Source: an uncultured Bacilli bacterium
GTDB taxonomy: Bacteria; Bacillota_I; Bacilli_A; RF39; UBA660
Length of the DNA stretch: 64,000 nt
NCBI GenBank assembly: GCA_934096035.1
Contig: CAKOKX010000001.1
Coordinates: 310,001-374,000, forward strand
Direction: 5' to 3'
Part shown: positions 17,916 to 27,609 of the stretch, one piece after another
How the letters are laid out: each line of letters opens with the position of its first letter
Numbering within the stretch: the stretch's first letter is position 1
The notes under the pieces: generated by a model
Told to the model about the DNA's origin: nothing
The model's database searches: none
The model's input: the letters and a program-made list of their open reading frames with translations, nothing else
Program-made: the position numbers and the translations under genes

Positions 17916-20900
17916 AAAAGAACAAAGTAAGAAATTTATTAATATTATTTATAATGGTTATTTGTATAGGAATAACTAATGTCAATGCTGTTGAGTTGGC
18001 AGTTGGACAAAAATATGATAAGAGTTGGATTCCCGGACTTACAAATGGACAAGATAACTGGGGTAATAACAAGATACTTGCTTATGGAGTATCAATAGAT
18101 AATTCGGTAATAAGTAGATTGTCTGTAATTCCATATGAAATATCTGGAAATAATAATAAAATGTTGGGATATTGTATAGATCCTCATTTACAATCAACAA
18201 ATCCATATAAGGTTGATTATATTTTAGGAGCATCAAAAGACAAGAAAACAAATGCAATTGGTCTTGGCGTTCTTGAAATAATGAAACATGGATATAGTAG
18301 AATTCAAGGTGCACCAACAATATCGACATCTTTGAATAATTCAGATTTTTATGTAGCAACAAGTATCGCTGTTAGAGCATTTGCTTTAGGCGTTGGAGAT
18401 CAAGGAAAAGGTTCAGCAACTAATAGTGAATTAAAAGCAATAGCATCAGCTCATGTTAAAGCTGGAATAGATTGGCTAAACGAAACTGAATATAAAAGTT
18501 TATTTAGCGGTTCTACAAAATATTCTTGGTATGACGAAAAATACTCTTTCAAATTTAAATCAGAAAATAATGGAAAAGAAATAGAAAGAGTTGCTAGAGA
18601 TTTATTTAATATAGGATTAAAAAAAGCTGCAGAAGCTCTAAAAGGTGATGTGACAACTGCTACGATAGAAAAAAGTGCAATAAGTAACAAAGATAATGTT
18701 TTTACTGCTACTTTAAATTATAAAAATTTTGATGCAAGTAAAGGAGAAATTAAAAACTTTAAATTAGTTTGTGCTAATTGTGCACAAAATGGTATTAGCA
18801 TTGGAACACTTAAAGTAAATGGAGAAAATGTTAACTCTAATAAAAACTATTTAAGTGGTTCAAATGGAAAGATAAATTTATCATTTGAAGCAACTATGAA
18901 TAGTGAAATATGTAAAAAAGCAGAATTTAAAATTACTTATGAATTTAATGATCCGTCTTTAGAATTTGTTGGGGCACACTTAATACCTGGCACAACAAAC
19001 TCACAAAATTTCTATGTTATTGAAAAAAATGATGGCGGTTTAAAAGACGAAATTACAGGTAAAATTGATACTTGTAAAAATAATGCTTGTAAAACAGAAT
19101 TACAAACACCAATATGTAGTGAAGATGAAAACGATGCTATTGCAACAATAAAAGGACCAGATAAAATTAAATCTTGTATTTTAGATAATGAAGATGATGC
19201 CGGAAATTCATATCAATTTACACCTGCTGCAGGTGGTGTATCAAACAGTTATTGTAATGTATTCTGTAAAGAAGATTATGCACAAATTAAAATGAATCCA
19301 ATAATTAAAGATGTTAAATGTGGTGGATATTTTAAATTGACTAGTCATGTTGAAGGAACAAAAACTTGTTATACAAGTGGAACTAAAACAGATAAAGGTA
19401 TAGACAAGGAAAAATTCGAAAAAGACATTAAAGAAGCTGTTGAGAAAATGGTTGATGCATATAATGAGTATGCTAAGTGGAGCGCTGCTGCAGCCATTGA
19501 GTCAACCAAAACAACAGCAACATGCTCTTATACTGGAAGAACTTGTTTAGATGAAAATAATGAAGTAAAAGAAAATTGTGAAACTTGTTCATCAGGTTCT
19601 AAAAGTGAAGATACATATGAAAAATCTTGGTCTTGGTATACATATAATTATAATGGAGTAAAATCCTCAGTTGCATCCACTGATAGTTATGGCCCTGGAA
19701 CTCCAAAAGATGGTACATGCTCTTGTACGTTAGATACGTATAGCAATAGAGATGACATACACAAGACAAATGCAAAAAATGCAAAAGAAAACTTGGAAAA
19801 AGCTATAAAAAACTATAATAAAATCTTATCTGATTATAATTCATGTACAACTGGGTGGACAAATAACTTCTTGTTTAAACAAAAATTAAGATATTATTAT
19901 GATGAAAATCATGGTAAAGATGGGGATAATTACACTCCATATTATGATTTGATTGCAACCGATGAATACAAGGACAGTCAATATCTTGCAAAAGACGGAA
20001 GTGAAGAAGTTAAAACAACAATTACCGTTTGTACTGGAAATACAGATGATTATTATAACTGTATTTCAGGTAAAAATGTTTATAATAGTGAATCTGAACT
20101 TAAAGACAGTGGTATATTCCAATCCGTAGGTTACACAGTTTGTGATGCTAATGGATGTAAAGTTGTAAATGAATCAATATCACAAGCAAGATTTGTAAAA
20201 AAAGAAGTTGAAAAGAAACAAGATTATATAACACCAACTGCTTTCTATCAAATAGCAGCAAATGGTAAAATAACTGTAAATGGTAATTACTCAGGAAATA
20301 AAGTTCAACTTGAAGCGTTATTAAATGGACTACCAATATCAACAAGTACTGTTGGAGGCGGAAATTTTAGATTAATGATTGAAGATTTGGGTGAGTTCTA
20401 CGATGAAAAAGAAGGAACAGGTCGTTTGATTGATTTCAATGGTGATAGAGAAGAAAGTAGTATAGCATACAACAATGGAGCTGATACATTTGATGGAAAT
20501 TATACATGCCATTACGAATCACCATGTAGACCAAAAGAATGTCCTAATTGTACATTTGAATGTATCGGAGATAGTTGTGAATGGAAACAATGCACAGGAG
20601 ATTCATGTGATGTAGCATGTAATGGATGTATAATCAATTTAGATGAACTAAACATTATACATAAAACAATATCTACAACTAACTTCCATGCTGCTAATAG
20701 AACATTCGGATATAACTGGATTACTACAAGTAATTTAGAATCTCTAAAACTATTAAATAAAAAAGCTGAAAAAACAATTTCAGAAATAGAAGAAGTAAAT
20801 GAAATGGTATATGATAAAACTGGAGATGATTCAGAATTAGCATTTAGTATCAAAATGACGCCAGATGTTATCAATACAATAAAAGAATATAATAAAAAGC

Positions 20901-21163
20901 ATACAAAAGATGGCGGGTATATCAATGACTCATTAACATGTTATGATGCAACAATTGATGGAAAGACATATAAAAACATTTATTGTTATAGTGATTTGAT
21001 TGATGAATTGGTTGATAAATATGATGATGCAATAACAGCAAATAATCGTCTTGAAAATAATGAATCAAAAAGAAAGAGTGAAACTGAATCAAGTGGTTAT
21101 TGGACACTATGGAGCGGATATGTATATAACGAATCAGTTCTTGGTGGACCATCTTGGAAATAG
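17912..21163 (+). CDS. Large secreted Cys-rich, thioester-domain-like surface protein
   Basis: This 1083-residue protein has a signal peptide (ends VNA near residue 26). The first 200 residues resemble a Gram-positive thioester adhesin domain: LGYCIDPHL, then a DFYVATSIAVRAFALG helix where the family usually has a Gln (ATQ.AIW). Here that position is Ser, so an internal Cys-Gln thioester may be absent. The middle is rich in Cys pairs and helical segments. Near residue 870-910 is a cluster of CxxC-like motifs (CPNCTFECIGDSCEW). There is no LPXTG or C-terminal helix. An adhesin displayed with the Tad-like apparatus is inferred from position. Confidence 0.6.
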   Translation: MKKNKVRNLLILFIMVICIGITNVNAVELAVGQKYDKSWIPGLTNGQDNWGNNKILAYGVSIDNSVISRLSVIPYEISGNNNKMLGYCIDPHLQSTNPYKVDYILGASKDKKTNAIGLGVLEIMKHGYSRIQGAPTISTSLNNSDFYVATSIAVRAFALGVGDQGKGSATNSELKAIASAHVKAGIDWLNETEYKSLFSGSTKYSWYDEKYSFKFKSENNGKEIERVARDLFNIGLKKAAEALKGDVTTATIEKSAISNKDNVFTATLNYKNFDASKGEIKNFKLVCANCAQNGISIGTLKVNGENVNSNKNYLSGSNGKINLSFEATMNSEICKKAEFKITYEFNDPSLEFVGAHLIPGTTNSQNFYVIEKNDGGLKDEITGKIDTCKNNACKTELQTPICSEDENDAIATIKGPDKIKSCILDNEDDAGNSYQFTPAAGGVSNSYCNVFCKEDYAQIKMNPIIKDVKCGGYFKLTSHVEGTKTCYTSGTKTDKGIDKEKFEKDIKEAVEKMVDAYNEYAKWSAAAAIESTKTTATCSYTGRTCLDENNEVKENCETCSSGSKSEDTYEKSWSWYTYNYNGVKSSVASTDSYGPGTPKDGTCSCTLDTYSNRDDIHKTNAKNAKENLEKAIKNYNKILSDYNSCTTGWTNNFLFKQKLRYYYDENHGKDGDNYTPYYDLIATDEYKDSQYLAKDGSEEVKTTITVCTGNTDDYYNCISGKNVYNSESELKDSGIFQSVGYTVCDANGCKVVNESISQARFVKKEVEKKQDYITPTAFYQIAANGKITVNGNYSGNKVQLEALLNGLPISTSTVGGGNFRLMIEDLGEFYDEKEGTGRLIDFNGDREESSIAYNNGADTFDGNYTCHYESPCRPKECPNCTFECIGDSCEWKQCTGDSCDVACNGCIINLDELNIIHKTISTTNFHAANRTFGYNWITTSNLESLKLLNKKAEKTISEIEEVNEMVYDKTGDDSELAFSIKMTPDVINTIKEYNKKHTKDGGYINDSLTCYDATIDGKTYKNIYCYSDLIDELVDKYDDAITANNRLENNESKRKSETESSGYWTLWSGYVYNESVLGGPSWK

Positions 21164-21173
21164 GGGTGACTAA

Positions 21174-21587
21174 ATGAAGAATGCTTTCTGGGCATATTGG
21201 CTAATACTTCTTGGTATAGTAATAGTAGTTATAATGATGCTAGTACAAAATTTAACTACTACTAGTACACAAGACTATTATGTTATAAAAGAAATAACAG
21301 AAGCATCTATGATTGATGCTGTAGATTATTCATATTATAGAAAATATGGAGAAATTAAAATAAATAAAGAAAAATTCTATGAAAGTTTCTTTCGTAGATT
21401 TGCAGAAACAACATCTTTAAACACTACATATACGGTGAGCTTCTATGGAGTATATGAAGCTCCACCTAAAGCTAGTGTTGAAATAAAGAGTAAATCTAAT
21501 ACATTTACGGTGTTAGGCGATGCCACAACTGTTGATATGGTTGAAAGAATAGACTCAATTCTAGAAGGAAACGTTATAGACGAATAA
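21174..21587 (+). CDS. Pilin-like single-helix membrane protein (DUF5411-like)
   Basis: This 137-residue protein has an N-terminal transmembrane helix (about residues 7-27) and an extracellular domain with a Tyr/Phe-rich start (DAVDYSYYRKYGEI). The layout is that of a TadE/minor-pilin type protein, and the sequence recalls DUF5411. It lies between the large surface protein and the two CpaB genes in one operon. Confidence 0.5.
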   Translation: MKNAFWAYWLILLGIVIVVIMMLVQNLTTTSTQDYYVIKEITEASMIDAVDYSYYRKYGEIKINKEKFYESFFRRFAETTSLNTTYTVSFYGVYEAPPKASVEIKSKSNTFTVLGDATTVDMVERIDSILEGNVIDE

Positions 21588-21604
21588 TTAAAGGAGGAAT
21601 AAAA

Positions 21605-22372
21605 ATGGGTGGAGTAAAAAATACTTTTAAAAAGTTTTTAACAAATAAAACGACAGTAACTCTAGTAGGAATATTACTAGGCTTAGGAGTTTTAGTAGGG
21701 TTTTATCTTTATAGAGTTTCTAAAGAAGTAAATCCAACCCGAATACCAGTTGCAAAAAGAGATATTGCTGCAACTGAAGAAATAACTAAAGATGATATAG
21801 AATATATCAAAGTAAGAAAGAATTTCTTAAAGAGTGCGGATGTTTATCAAACAACAACTAATTTAATAGGTAAATATGTTGCAACTGGTACATCTATTCC
21901 CAAAGGTGGAATGTTTTATACAACCCAAGTAGTTGAAAAAAAGGAACTACCAAATGCTATATTTGATGAAATACCGGAAGGATATACAATTTATCAATTA
22001 AAAGTAAATGAAACAACAACGTATGCAAATTCAATCTATCCTGGAGATAAAATAGATTTATGGCTTAAAACTACGGATAATGGTTTATTAGTATTTGGAG
22101 AATTTATTTCCAATATTGAAGTACTAGCCGTAAGAGATAGTTCTGGACAAAATGTATTTGATGTTACAAGCGGAAGAAAACCAGCATGGCTATTATTTGC
22201 AGTTAAAACAGATATGTATCGTTACTTAAAGTTTGCTGAAAATATTTCTGGAATGGCTGTATTACCAATACCTAAAAACAATTTGGTAAATCCAGACATT
22301 GGATCAACTCAATATTCTAGTCAAGAATTAATTGATTTAATTGATAGTCAAGTACAAAGGATGGGTGCATAA
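21605..22372 (+). CDS. cpaB: CpaB/RcpC-like pilus assembly protein, copy 1
   Basis: This 255-residue protein has an N-terminal membrane helix (about 18-37), then a SAF domain (RIPVAKRDIAATEEITKDDI) and an RcpC/CpaB region containing 'TTYANSIYPGDKIDLWLKT' and FISNIEVLAVRDSSGQNVFD. In Tad systems this protein is part of the periplasmic or extracytoplasmic collar. AAAGGAGG precedes the ATG. The next gene is a clear tandem paralogue. Confidence 0.8.
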   Translation: MGGVKNTFKKFLTNKTTVTLVGILLGLGVLVGFYLYRVSKEVNPTRIPVAKRDIAATEEITKDDIEYIKVRKNFLKSADVYQTTTNLIGKYVATGTSIPKGGMFYTTQVVEKKELPNAIFDEIPEGYTIYQLKVNETTTYANSIYPGDKIDLWLKTTDNGLLVFGEFISNIEVLAVRDSSGQNVFDVTSGRKPAWLLFAVKTDMYRYLKFAENISGMAVLPIPKNNLVNPDIGSTQYSSQELIDLIDSQVQRMGA

Positions 22373-22373
22373 G

Positions 22374-23165
22374 ATGAATGTTATAAATAAGTTAAAACAA
22401 TTGCTTTTAAATCGTAACACTGTTACGATTTTAGGCGTACTTGCGGGTGTTATTGCATTATGGTTTGCTTACACAGTTACATTAGATAAGGCCGTAAAGC
22501 CTCAAAGAGTACCAATTGCAGCAAAAGATATACCAGCAGGTACATTAATTACTAAAGATGATATAGAATATGTTGATATAAATAAAGATGTATTAAAAAA
22601 AGCTAAAGTAATAACTAGCGCTAGCCAATTAATAAAATACTATGTAAATAATAATACAGCAATATCAAAGGGAGCAATGTTTTATAGTTCTCAAGTTGTT
22701 ACTAAAGATAAATTGATAGAAAGGGATTTGGAATTAATCCCCGAAAATTATAAAATATATTGGTTGAGTGTAGATAATACAACAACTTATGCAAACTCAA
22801 TATATCCTGGAGATAAAATAGATTTATGGTTACTTACGAAAGTAAATGATAAATATGTATATGAACAATTTATATCTAATATTGAAGTATTAAGTGTAAA
22901 AGATTCAAGAGGACAAAATGTATTTGATGTTAACTCTGGAAGAACACCAGCGGTTTTAGCTTTTGCAGTACCAAATGATATGTTTGTATATTTAAGTAAA
23001 GTAGAATTTTTATCAGGTATGAAATTATACCCAGTGCCAATTAATAAAAATAATACAGATAAAGATGCTAAAACAGAAATAACTAATCAAGATTTGCAAA
23101 CCTTAATAGATAGTATGTCTATAACTACAAATCCTGATGAACCAAATCAAGATAATAACGAATAA
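22374..23165 (+). CDS. cpaB: CpaB/RcpC-like pilus assembly protein, copy 2
   Basis: This 263-residue paralogue of the preceding gene shares the same plan: membrane helix, SAF domain (RVPIAAKDIPAGTLITKDDI), and the TTYANSIYPGDKIDLWL segment. The start is ATG 22374, one base after the previous stop, with AAAGG upstream. Two adjacent copies suggest hetero-oligomer formation or subunits used at different stages. Confidence 0.8.
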   Translation: MNVINKLKQLLLNRNTVTILGVLAGVIALWFAYTVTLDKAVKPQRVPIAAKDIPAGTLITKDDIEYVDINKDVLKKAKVITSASQLIKYYVNNNTAISKGAMFYSSQVVTKDKLIERDLELIPENYKIYWLSVDNTTTYANSIYPGDKIDLWLLTKVNDKYVYEQFISNIEVLSVKDSRGQNVFDVNSGRTPAVLAFAVPNDMFVYLSKVEFLSGMKLYPVPINKNNTDKDAKTEITNQDLQTLIDSMSITTNPDEPNQDNNE

Positions 23166-23180
23166 AAAGAGGTGATAATT

Positions 23181-24275
23181 GTGAATGATGCAGTATTTTC
23201 ACAAATAGATTTTGGGCCTTTAAAAGAGTTTTTGGAAGAAGATAACATTACCGATGTTTCGTATTCAAACGGTGGTCAAGTTTGGCTAAAAACTCTTGAT
23301 AAAGGTGTATATAGGGTAGAAAGACCCGAAATAAATAATGCTTTAATGGAAAAGCTTGCTTTTCAATGCTCCAATGTAATGGGAAAAACATTTAACATGG
23401 CCCATCCATTTTTGGATGCTGAATCAGCAGAACTTCGTCTTAACTTTGTTCATGAATCAATTGCAACAAATGGTATTTGTTGTGTTATAAGAAAGACGCC
23501 AGCCAAAATCCGTCTGAACAAAGATAAACTTATTAATGAAAAATATGTAACTGAAGATTTACATGATTTTCTTATGACTTGTGTTGAAGGTCATTGTAAT
23601 ATCATAGTAAGCGGAGAAACTGGTTCAGGTAAAACAGAACTTGTTAAATATTTAGCAAGTCATACTAAAGAAAATGAAAAAATAATAACTATTGAAGATA
23701 CACTAGAACTTCACTTAGATAAGATATTTCCTCATCGTGATATCGTAGCCATGAAAACAAATAATATTGCATCATATTCTGATGTATTAGTAACTTGTAT
23801 GAGACAAAATCCAAGATGGATTTTACTATCCGAAGTTCGTTCCGCCGAAGCTGTTACAGCAGTTCGTAACTCAATATCATCTGGGCACAATATTATATCA
23901 ACAATTCACTCAGATAGAGCACTAAATATCCCAATGCGTTTATACAGTTTGCTAGAAAATAGTCAAGATATTGATCAATTCTTAAAATCAATTCATAGAT
24001 ATGTACAAATTGGTGTTCATGTAAAAGGATATATGAGTAAAGAATTAGGAAGATTTCAAAGAGAAATAATTGAAGTCGTAGAATTTTATGTAGATGAAAA
24101 TAATGAAGCAAAATCAAATATTATATTTAAGAAAAGCTTAGATGGTAAATTTAGCTTTAATAATCCAAGTAAATATTTAATTGATTATCTTGGAGTACAA
24201 GGAGTAACACTAAAAGAAGATTATTTTGTAAAATCAAAAAATGGTAATACAAATGAATCAATAGAAAGTTTATAA
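23181..24275 (+). CDS. cpaF: CpaF/TadA-type secretion ATPase
   Basis: This 364-residue VirB11/GspE-superfamily ATPase drives pilus assembly. Visible features are Walker A GETGSGKTEL near residue 145, the ITIEDTLELH Asp box, Walker B-like WILLSEVRSAEA and the SSGHNIISTIHSD His box. The start is GTG 23181 with AGAGGTGAT upstream; the GTG at 23172 is inside that SD. It acts at the inner face of the membrane with the two TadB/TadC-like proteins that follow. Confidence 0.9.
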   Translation: MNDAVFSQIDFGPLKEFLEEDNITDVSYSNGGQVWLKTLDKGVYRVERPEINNALMEKLAFQCSNVMGKTFNMAHPFLDAESAELRLNFVHESIATNGICCVIRKTPAKIRLNKDKLINEKYVTEDLHDFLMTCVEGHCNIIVSGETGSGKTELVKYLASHTKENEKIITIEDTLELHLDKIFPHRDIVAMKTNNIASYSDVLVTCMRQNPRWILLSEVRSAEAVTAVRNSISSGHNIISTIHSDRALNIPMRLYSLLENSQDIDQFLKSIHRYVQIGVHVKGYMSKELGRFQREIIEVVEFYVDENNEAKSNIIFKKSLDGKFSFNNPSKYLIDYLGVQGVTLKEDYFVKSKNGNTNESIESL

Positions 24276-24295
24276 GATAAGAAAGGAGTATATAA

Positions 24296-25201
24296 ATGAA
24301 ATATTTAACGGAGTTAGTATGTTTATTAGTAATAGCCATAATAACATTGTTATTAAGGAAAAATCCGGGTGAAAATTTATATAAATATGTAGCAGGTAAA
24401 GCGACAGTTGCATATGAAAAGTATGCTCCTTACTCATTTAAAATGGTTAGAGAAAAAGCTATAGAACTTGGACAAGAATTTACTCCAAGACAATATTTAA
24501 CCCAAGTTATTGTATTAGGTGGCCTAGCAGCATTAGTTGGATATTTTTACTTTTATAGTATTATAATAGCAATAGTATATGCCATAATAGCTATAGCTAC
24601 CGTACCGTATTTAGCATATTTGAGATTGCAAAGAGTATATAGCGAATATATATTTGAACAAATTCAAACATATACAACCAATGTAATAATGGAATTTAAC
24701 ACAACTCAAAGTTTTGTTAAAGCTCTAGAAGGTGTCAGAGACTCTGGTATTCTTGAAGATCCAGTTCTAAGTGATGTTAAAAAGATGATTGAAATGTCAT
24801 ATCAAAATGGTACAATTGATGAATCAATAGATTATTTTAATAGCAAGTACCCATTTTATATGGTAAAAAATATGCATCAATTATTCTTACAAATAACTAA
24901 AGAAGGTGCAAGAGATTCAGGACAAGCCCTAGAAAATATGTCATTAGATATAGATGCCCTAGTAGAAGGGGTATATAGAGATCAAATGGATAGAAATAAC
25001 TTTCATGGTAGATTCCTAAGATTTGGTTTAATTCTATATTTATTAGTAGTAGTTTTAAGATTTATGCTTGGTGAAGAAAACTATATTAAATTATTAGATA
25101 TTTGGTATGTACAAGTAATTCTCCATGCAATCGTATTTATAAATGCTTTCTTCATGATGAGTGGAGAAAAGTATTATAATGAAGATGTGGGGGTAGAATA
25201 A
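24296..25201 (+). CDS. TadB-like inner-membrane platform protein
   Basis: This 301-residue type II secretion F-domain protein has an N-terminal helix, two helices near 80-115 and two near 242-290. The cytoplasmic F domain lies between (YIFEQIQTYTTNVIMEFN ... RDSGILEDPV). It follows cpaF and overlaps the TadC-like gene by 1 base. Its role is to form the membrane platform for the ATPase. Confidence 0.8.
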   Translation: MKYLTELVCLLVIAIITLLLRKNPGENLYKYVAGKATVAYEKYAPYSFKMVREKAIELGQEFTPRQYLTQVIVLGGLAALVGYFYFYSIIIAIVYAIIAIATVPYLAYLRLQRVYSEYIFEQIQTYTTNVIMEFNTTQSFVKALEGVRDSGILEDPVLSDVKKMIEMSYQNGTIDESIDYFNSKYPFYMVKNMHQLFLQITKEGARDSGQALENMSLDIDALVEGVYRDQMDRNNFHGRFLRFGLILYLLVVVLRFMLGEENYIKLLDIWYVQVILHAIVFINAFFMMSGEKYYNEDVGVE

Positions 25202-25989
25202 TGCAAATAGAAATAATTATAGTGGCAGTTATTGTATTTGGAATTATGACAATAACAGGTCAAATTAGTATAAATCAATTAATTAGTGATAATCAATTAT
25301 TATTCTTAAAATTAAAAGAAAAAGATTGGGATTTCCTTGTAAGGGCAAAATATGGAAATAATATTAATCCTGATATACTTTTTAATAAAAGAATTAAAAA
25401 TTCTTTAATAGTGATGACAATAGCATTTGCCGTATTTATAAAAGATTTAAATGCTGTAAAAGTATTGTTAATATTTGTGTTAGGAATATTTATATTTAAA
25501 ACATCTTATAATGATATCAAAAAATATTATCAAAGACATATGGCAGATATAGATTCAATGTTACCACATTATTTAAAAAACTTAGAAATATTAATTCAAC
25601 ATTATACAGTGCCTGTAGCAATCGGAAAATCAATGGCTTCAGCCCCAGAAATTTTTAAAGAAGGACTGCAAGAAATGATTGACTCAATAAACTCTGGGGA
25701 TGATACAATAGAGCCATATATGGAATTTGCTAGAAAATACCCAGTTAGGGATTCAATGCGTATGATGCGTTTATTATATCGTTTAAGTTTAGGTCGTCAA
25801 GAAAGAAAACAAGAACAAATTTTAACATTTTCAAGATCAATTTCATCTCTTCAACAAAAAGCTCGTGAAACAAGATATAAAAATCGTTTAGAAAAGATGG
25901 AAGGAAAAACTATGAGTATGTTGATAACTACTGGAATAGGATTAATGATTTTATTAATTCTAGCAGTTATACAACTTATGGGTATATAA
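25201..25989 (+). CDS. TadC-like inner-membrane platform protein
   Basis: This 262-residue partner of the TadB-like protein has an N-terminal helix, a hydrophobic pair near 63-95 and a C-terminal helix near 238-260. The middle domain contains 'DIDSMLPHYLKNLEILIQHY', typical of TadC/GspF-like proteins. A strong terminator separates it from the pilin-like genes, so platform and pilins can be expressed separately. Confidence 0.75.
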   Translation: MQIEIIIVAVIVFGIMTITGQISINQLISDNQLLFLKLKEKDWDFLVRAKYGNNINPDILFNKRIKNSLIVMTIAFAVFIKDLNAVKVLLIFVLGIFIFKTSYNDIKKYYQRHMADIDSMLPHYLKNLEILIQHYTVPVAIGKSMASAPEIFKEGLQEMIDSINSGDDTIEPYMEFARKYPVRDSMRMMRLLYRLSLGRQERKQEQILTFSRSISSLQQKARETRYKNRLEKMEGKTMSMLITTGIGLMILLILAVIQLMGI

Positions 25990-25994
25990 ATGTA

Positions 25995-26033
25995 AAAAAA
26001 GTGAAAATATAATTGATATTTTCGCTTTTTTAA
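25995..26033 (+). terminator. Strong hairpin terminator after the Tad platform genes
   Basis: AAAAAAGTGAAAATAT pairs with ATATTTTCGCTTTTTT around AATTG, with one mismatch. It splits the locus into an apparatus unit and a pilin unit. Confidence 0.7.
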
Positions 26034-26071
26034 GTTATAATAAAAATATATTAAAAAGGAGGATATAAAAT

Positions 26072-26338
26072 ATGAAAGAAGCAACTGGAGAATTAAATAT
26101 GACTGTAGTTACTGTTGTAGCAATAGCAGCGGTTGGTGCATTCTTTTATGCGTTCATTTGGCCAGGAATAAAAACTGGTTTAATGAAAAATACATGTAGT
26201 AACATCTGCCCAGCAACTGAAGGGGATGGAAAAGTTACAGTAACAAAAGGAGATAATGACACATATGTATGTCATTGCGGTGATACAAACAACACAGAAA
26301 TAACTATTGATAAAGATGGAAACACAGTAGATTATTAA
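26072..26338 (+). CDS. Pilin-like protein A1
   Basis: This 88-residue protein begins MKEATGELN and continues with a hydrophobic helix (about 10-30) and a short extracellular tail with four Cys (CSNIC, CHC). The short leader ending in Gly before Glu-Leu, followed by a helix, resembles a class III (Tad/type IV) prepilin, although it is not a canonical Flp motif. An AAAAGGAGG SD and a TATAAT-like box lie upstream. It is the probable first gene of the pilin unit. Confidence 0.6.
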   Translation: MKEATGELNMTVVTVVAIAAVGAFFYAFIWPGIKTGLMKNTCSNICPATEGDGKVTVTKGDNDTYVCHCGDTNNTEITIDKDGNTVDY

Positions 26339-26352
26339 TAACGAGGTGAAAT

Positions 26353-26631
26353 ATGAAAGAGGCTACAGGAGAATTAAATTTGGCAGTAATTGTTGCCATT
26401 TCTATTGGAATCTTGGCAGCCTTTTTTTTCGGTGTTTTATGGCCGATGATAGATAACAATTTTCAAAGAACTGCGCAGTGTAACAAAGCTGTTTGCAACT
26501 GTTCAAAAGAAGTTAGAGAAAGTGCTGAAAATCAAACAGGATTAGCAAATAGATGTAAGTGTGCAAGTACAAAAGAAGATTTATCAAGTGGAGATGAAAG
26601 TAAAATATTTTATTGTCCATTTAAAGGGTAG
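26353..26631 (+). CDS. Pilin-like protein A2
   Basis: This 92-residue paralogue of the preceding gene has the same N-terminus MKEATGELN, a helix at about 10-31, and a Cys-rich tail (CNKAVCNCS, CKC). The shared N-terminal nine residues suggest recognition by the same peptidase or assembly machine. No prepilin peptidase gene is present in this window. Confidence 0.6.
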   Translation: MKEATGELNLAVIVAISIGILAAFFFGVLWPMIDNNFQRTAQCNKAVCNCSKEVRESAENQTGLANRCKCASTKEDLSSGDESKIFYCPFKG

Positions 26632-26639
26632 GTGAAGAA

Positions 26640-27134
26640 ATGAAAGAGTCAATGAGTGTAACAACAATTTTTCAAATAGTAATACTATTTATTCTTTTAT
26701 TTACGGCAATAATGGCACTAACTATTAATAACTCTAATGCATTTGGAATAAAAGATCAAATAGTAAATATCTTGGAATCTAATGGTGGAAATTATTTAGA
26801 TGGTGGATCATTAAATCAAGAAATAGTGGATTTAATTGCAGGTACATCATATAGAACAACAGGAAAATGTGATGAAGATTTTACTGGGTTTGATAGAACC
26901 GGTGCTCAAGTAAGCGAAAATCAAGAAGCATCAGTATGTATTAAAGAAATTGATGCTACAAGCGGCCTAGATAATTATTTAGTAGAAGTTCTAGGAAATA
27001 CTGTAGCAACAGAAGATTCAATTCCTGGAAAATATTATCAAATAGTGGTATTTTTCCAATTAGATTTGCCAATTGTAAAACAAGTATATAACTTTGAATC
27101 AAAAGCCGAAACAAAAATAATGTATCAAAGATAG
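26640..27134 (+). CDS. Minor-pilin-like protein B1
   Basis: This 164-residue protein has an N-terminal helix (about 8-28) and an extracellular domain with the motif YRTTGKCDEDFTGFDRTG and a late strand YYQIVVFFQLDLPIVKQ. The next gene shares both motifs. The layout is like a minor pilin or TadE/F pseudopilin. Confidence 0.55.
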   Translation: MKESMSVTTIFQIVILFILLFTAIMALTINNSNAFGIKDQIVNILESNGGNYLDGGSLNQEIVDLIAGTSYRTTGKCDEDFTGFDRTGAQVSENQEASVCIKEIDATSGLDNYLVEVLGNTVATEDSIPGKYYQIVVFFQLDLPIVKQVYNFESKAETKIMYQR

Positions 27135-27146
27135 GGAGGAAAATAA

Positions 27147-27593
27147 ATGAAAGCAGTAAGTGAATCAACATGGACATTTCAAATGATAATATTTTTCATG
27201 CTTATATTTGCTTGCTTTCTAACTCTAGTTTTAAGTTATAATAAAGCCTACACAATAAAAAATAGAATGCTTAGTATAGTAGAAAAATATGAAGGTATTA
27301 CAAGTGAGTCATTAAAAATAATAAACGGCTATGTTTTAGAAAAAGGATATACAACAACTGGTAAATGTGAAAGTGGTTGGTTCGGAGCTTTAGATTTAAA
27401 TGGAAATGTTGAAGAAGCAAAAGAAAGTAATAAATACTATTATTGTTTTAAAGAAAACAAGAATAATAAAGGATTAATATATTATGATATTCAAGTCTTT
27501 TACAGATTTAATTTACCAGTAATAGGAAATATAGCATTGTATAAAATAAGTGGAGTAACAAAAAGTTTTGTGGGCTCAGATGATAGAATATAA
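27147..27593 (+). CDS. Minor-pilin-like protein B2
   Basis: This 148-residue paralogue of the preceding protein has an N-terminal helix (about 11-32), YTTTGKCESGWFGALDLNG and YYDIQVFYRFNLPVIGN. A GGGAGG SD precedes the ATG. It belongs to the same operon as the other pilin-like genes. Confidence 0.55.
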   Translation: MKAVSESTWTFQMIIFFMLIFACFLTLVLSYNKAYTIKNRMLSIVEKYEGITSESLKIINGYVLEKGYTTTGKCESGWFGALDLNGNVEEAKESNKYYYCFKENKNNKGLIYYDIQVFYRFNLPVIGNIALYKISGVTKSFVGSDDRI

Positions 27594-27609
27594 GTAAGGA
27601 GTAGATAAA

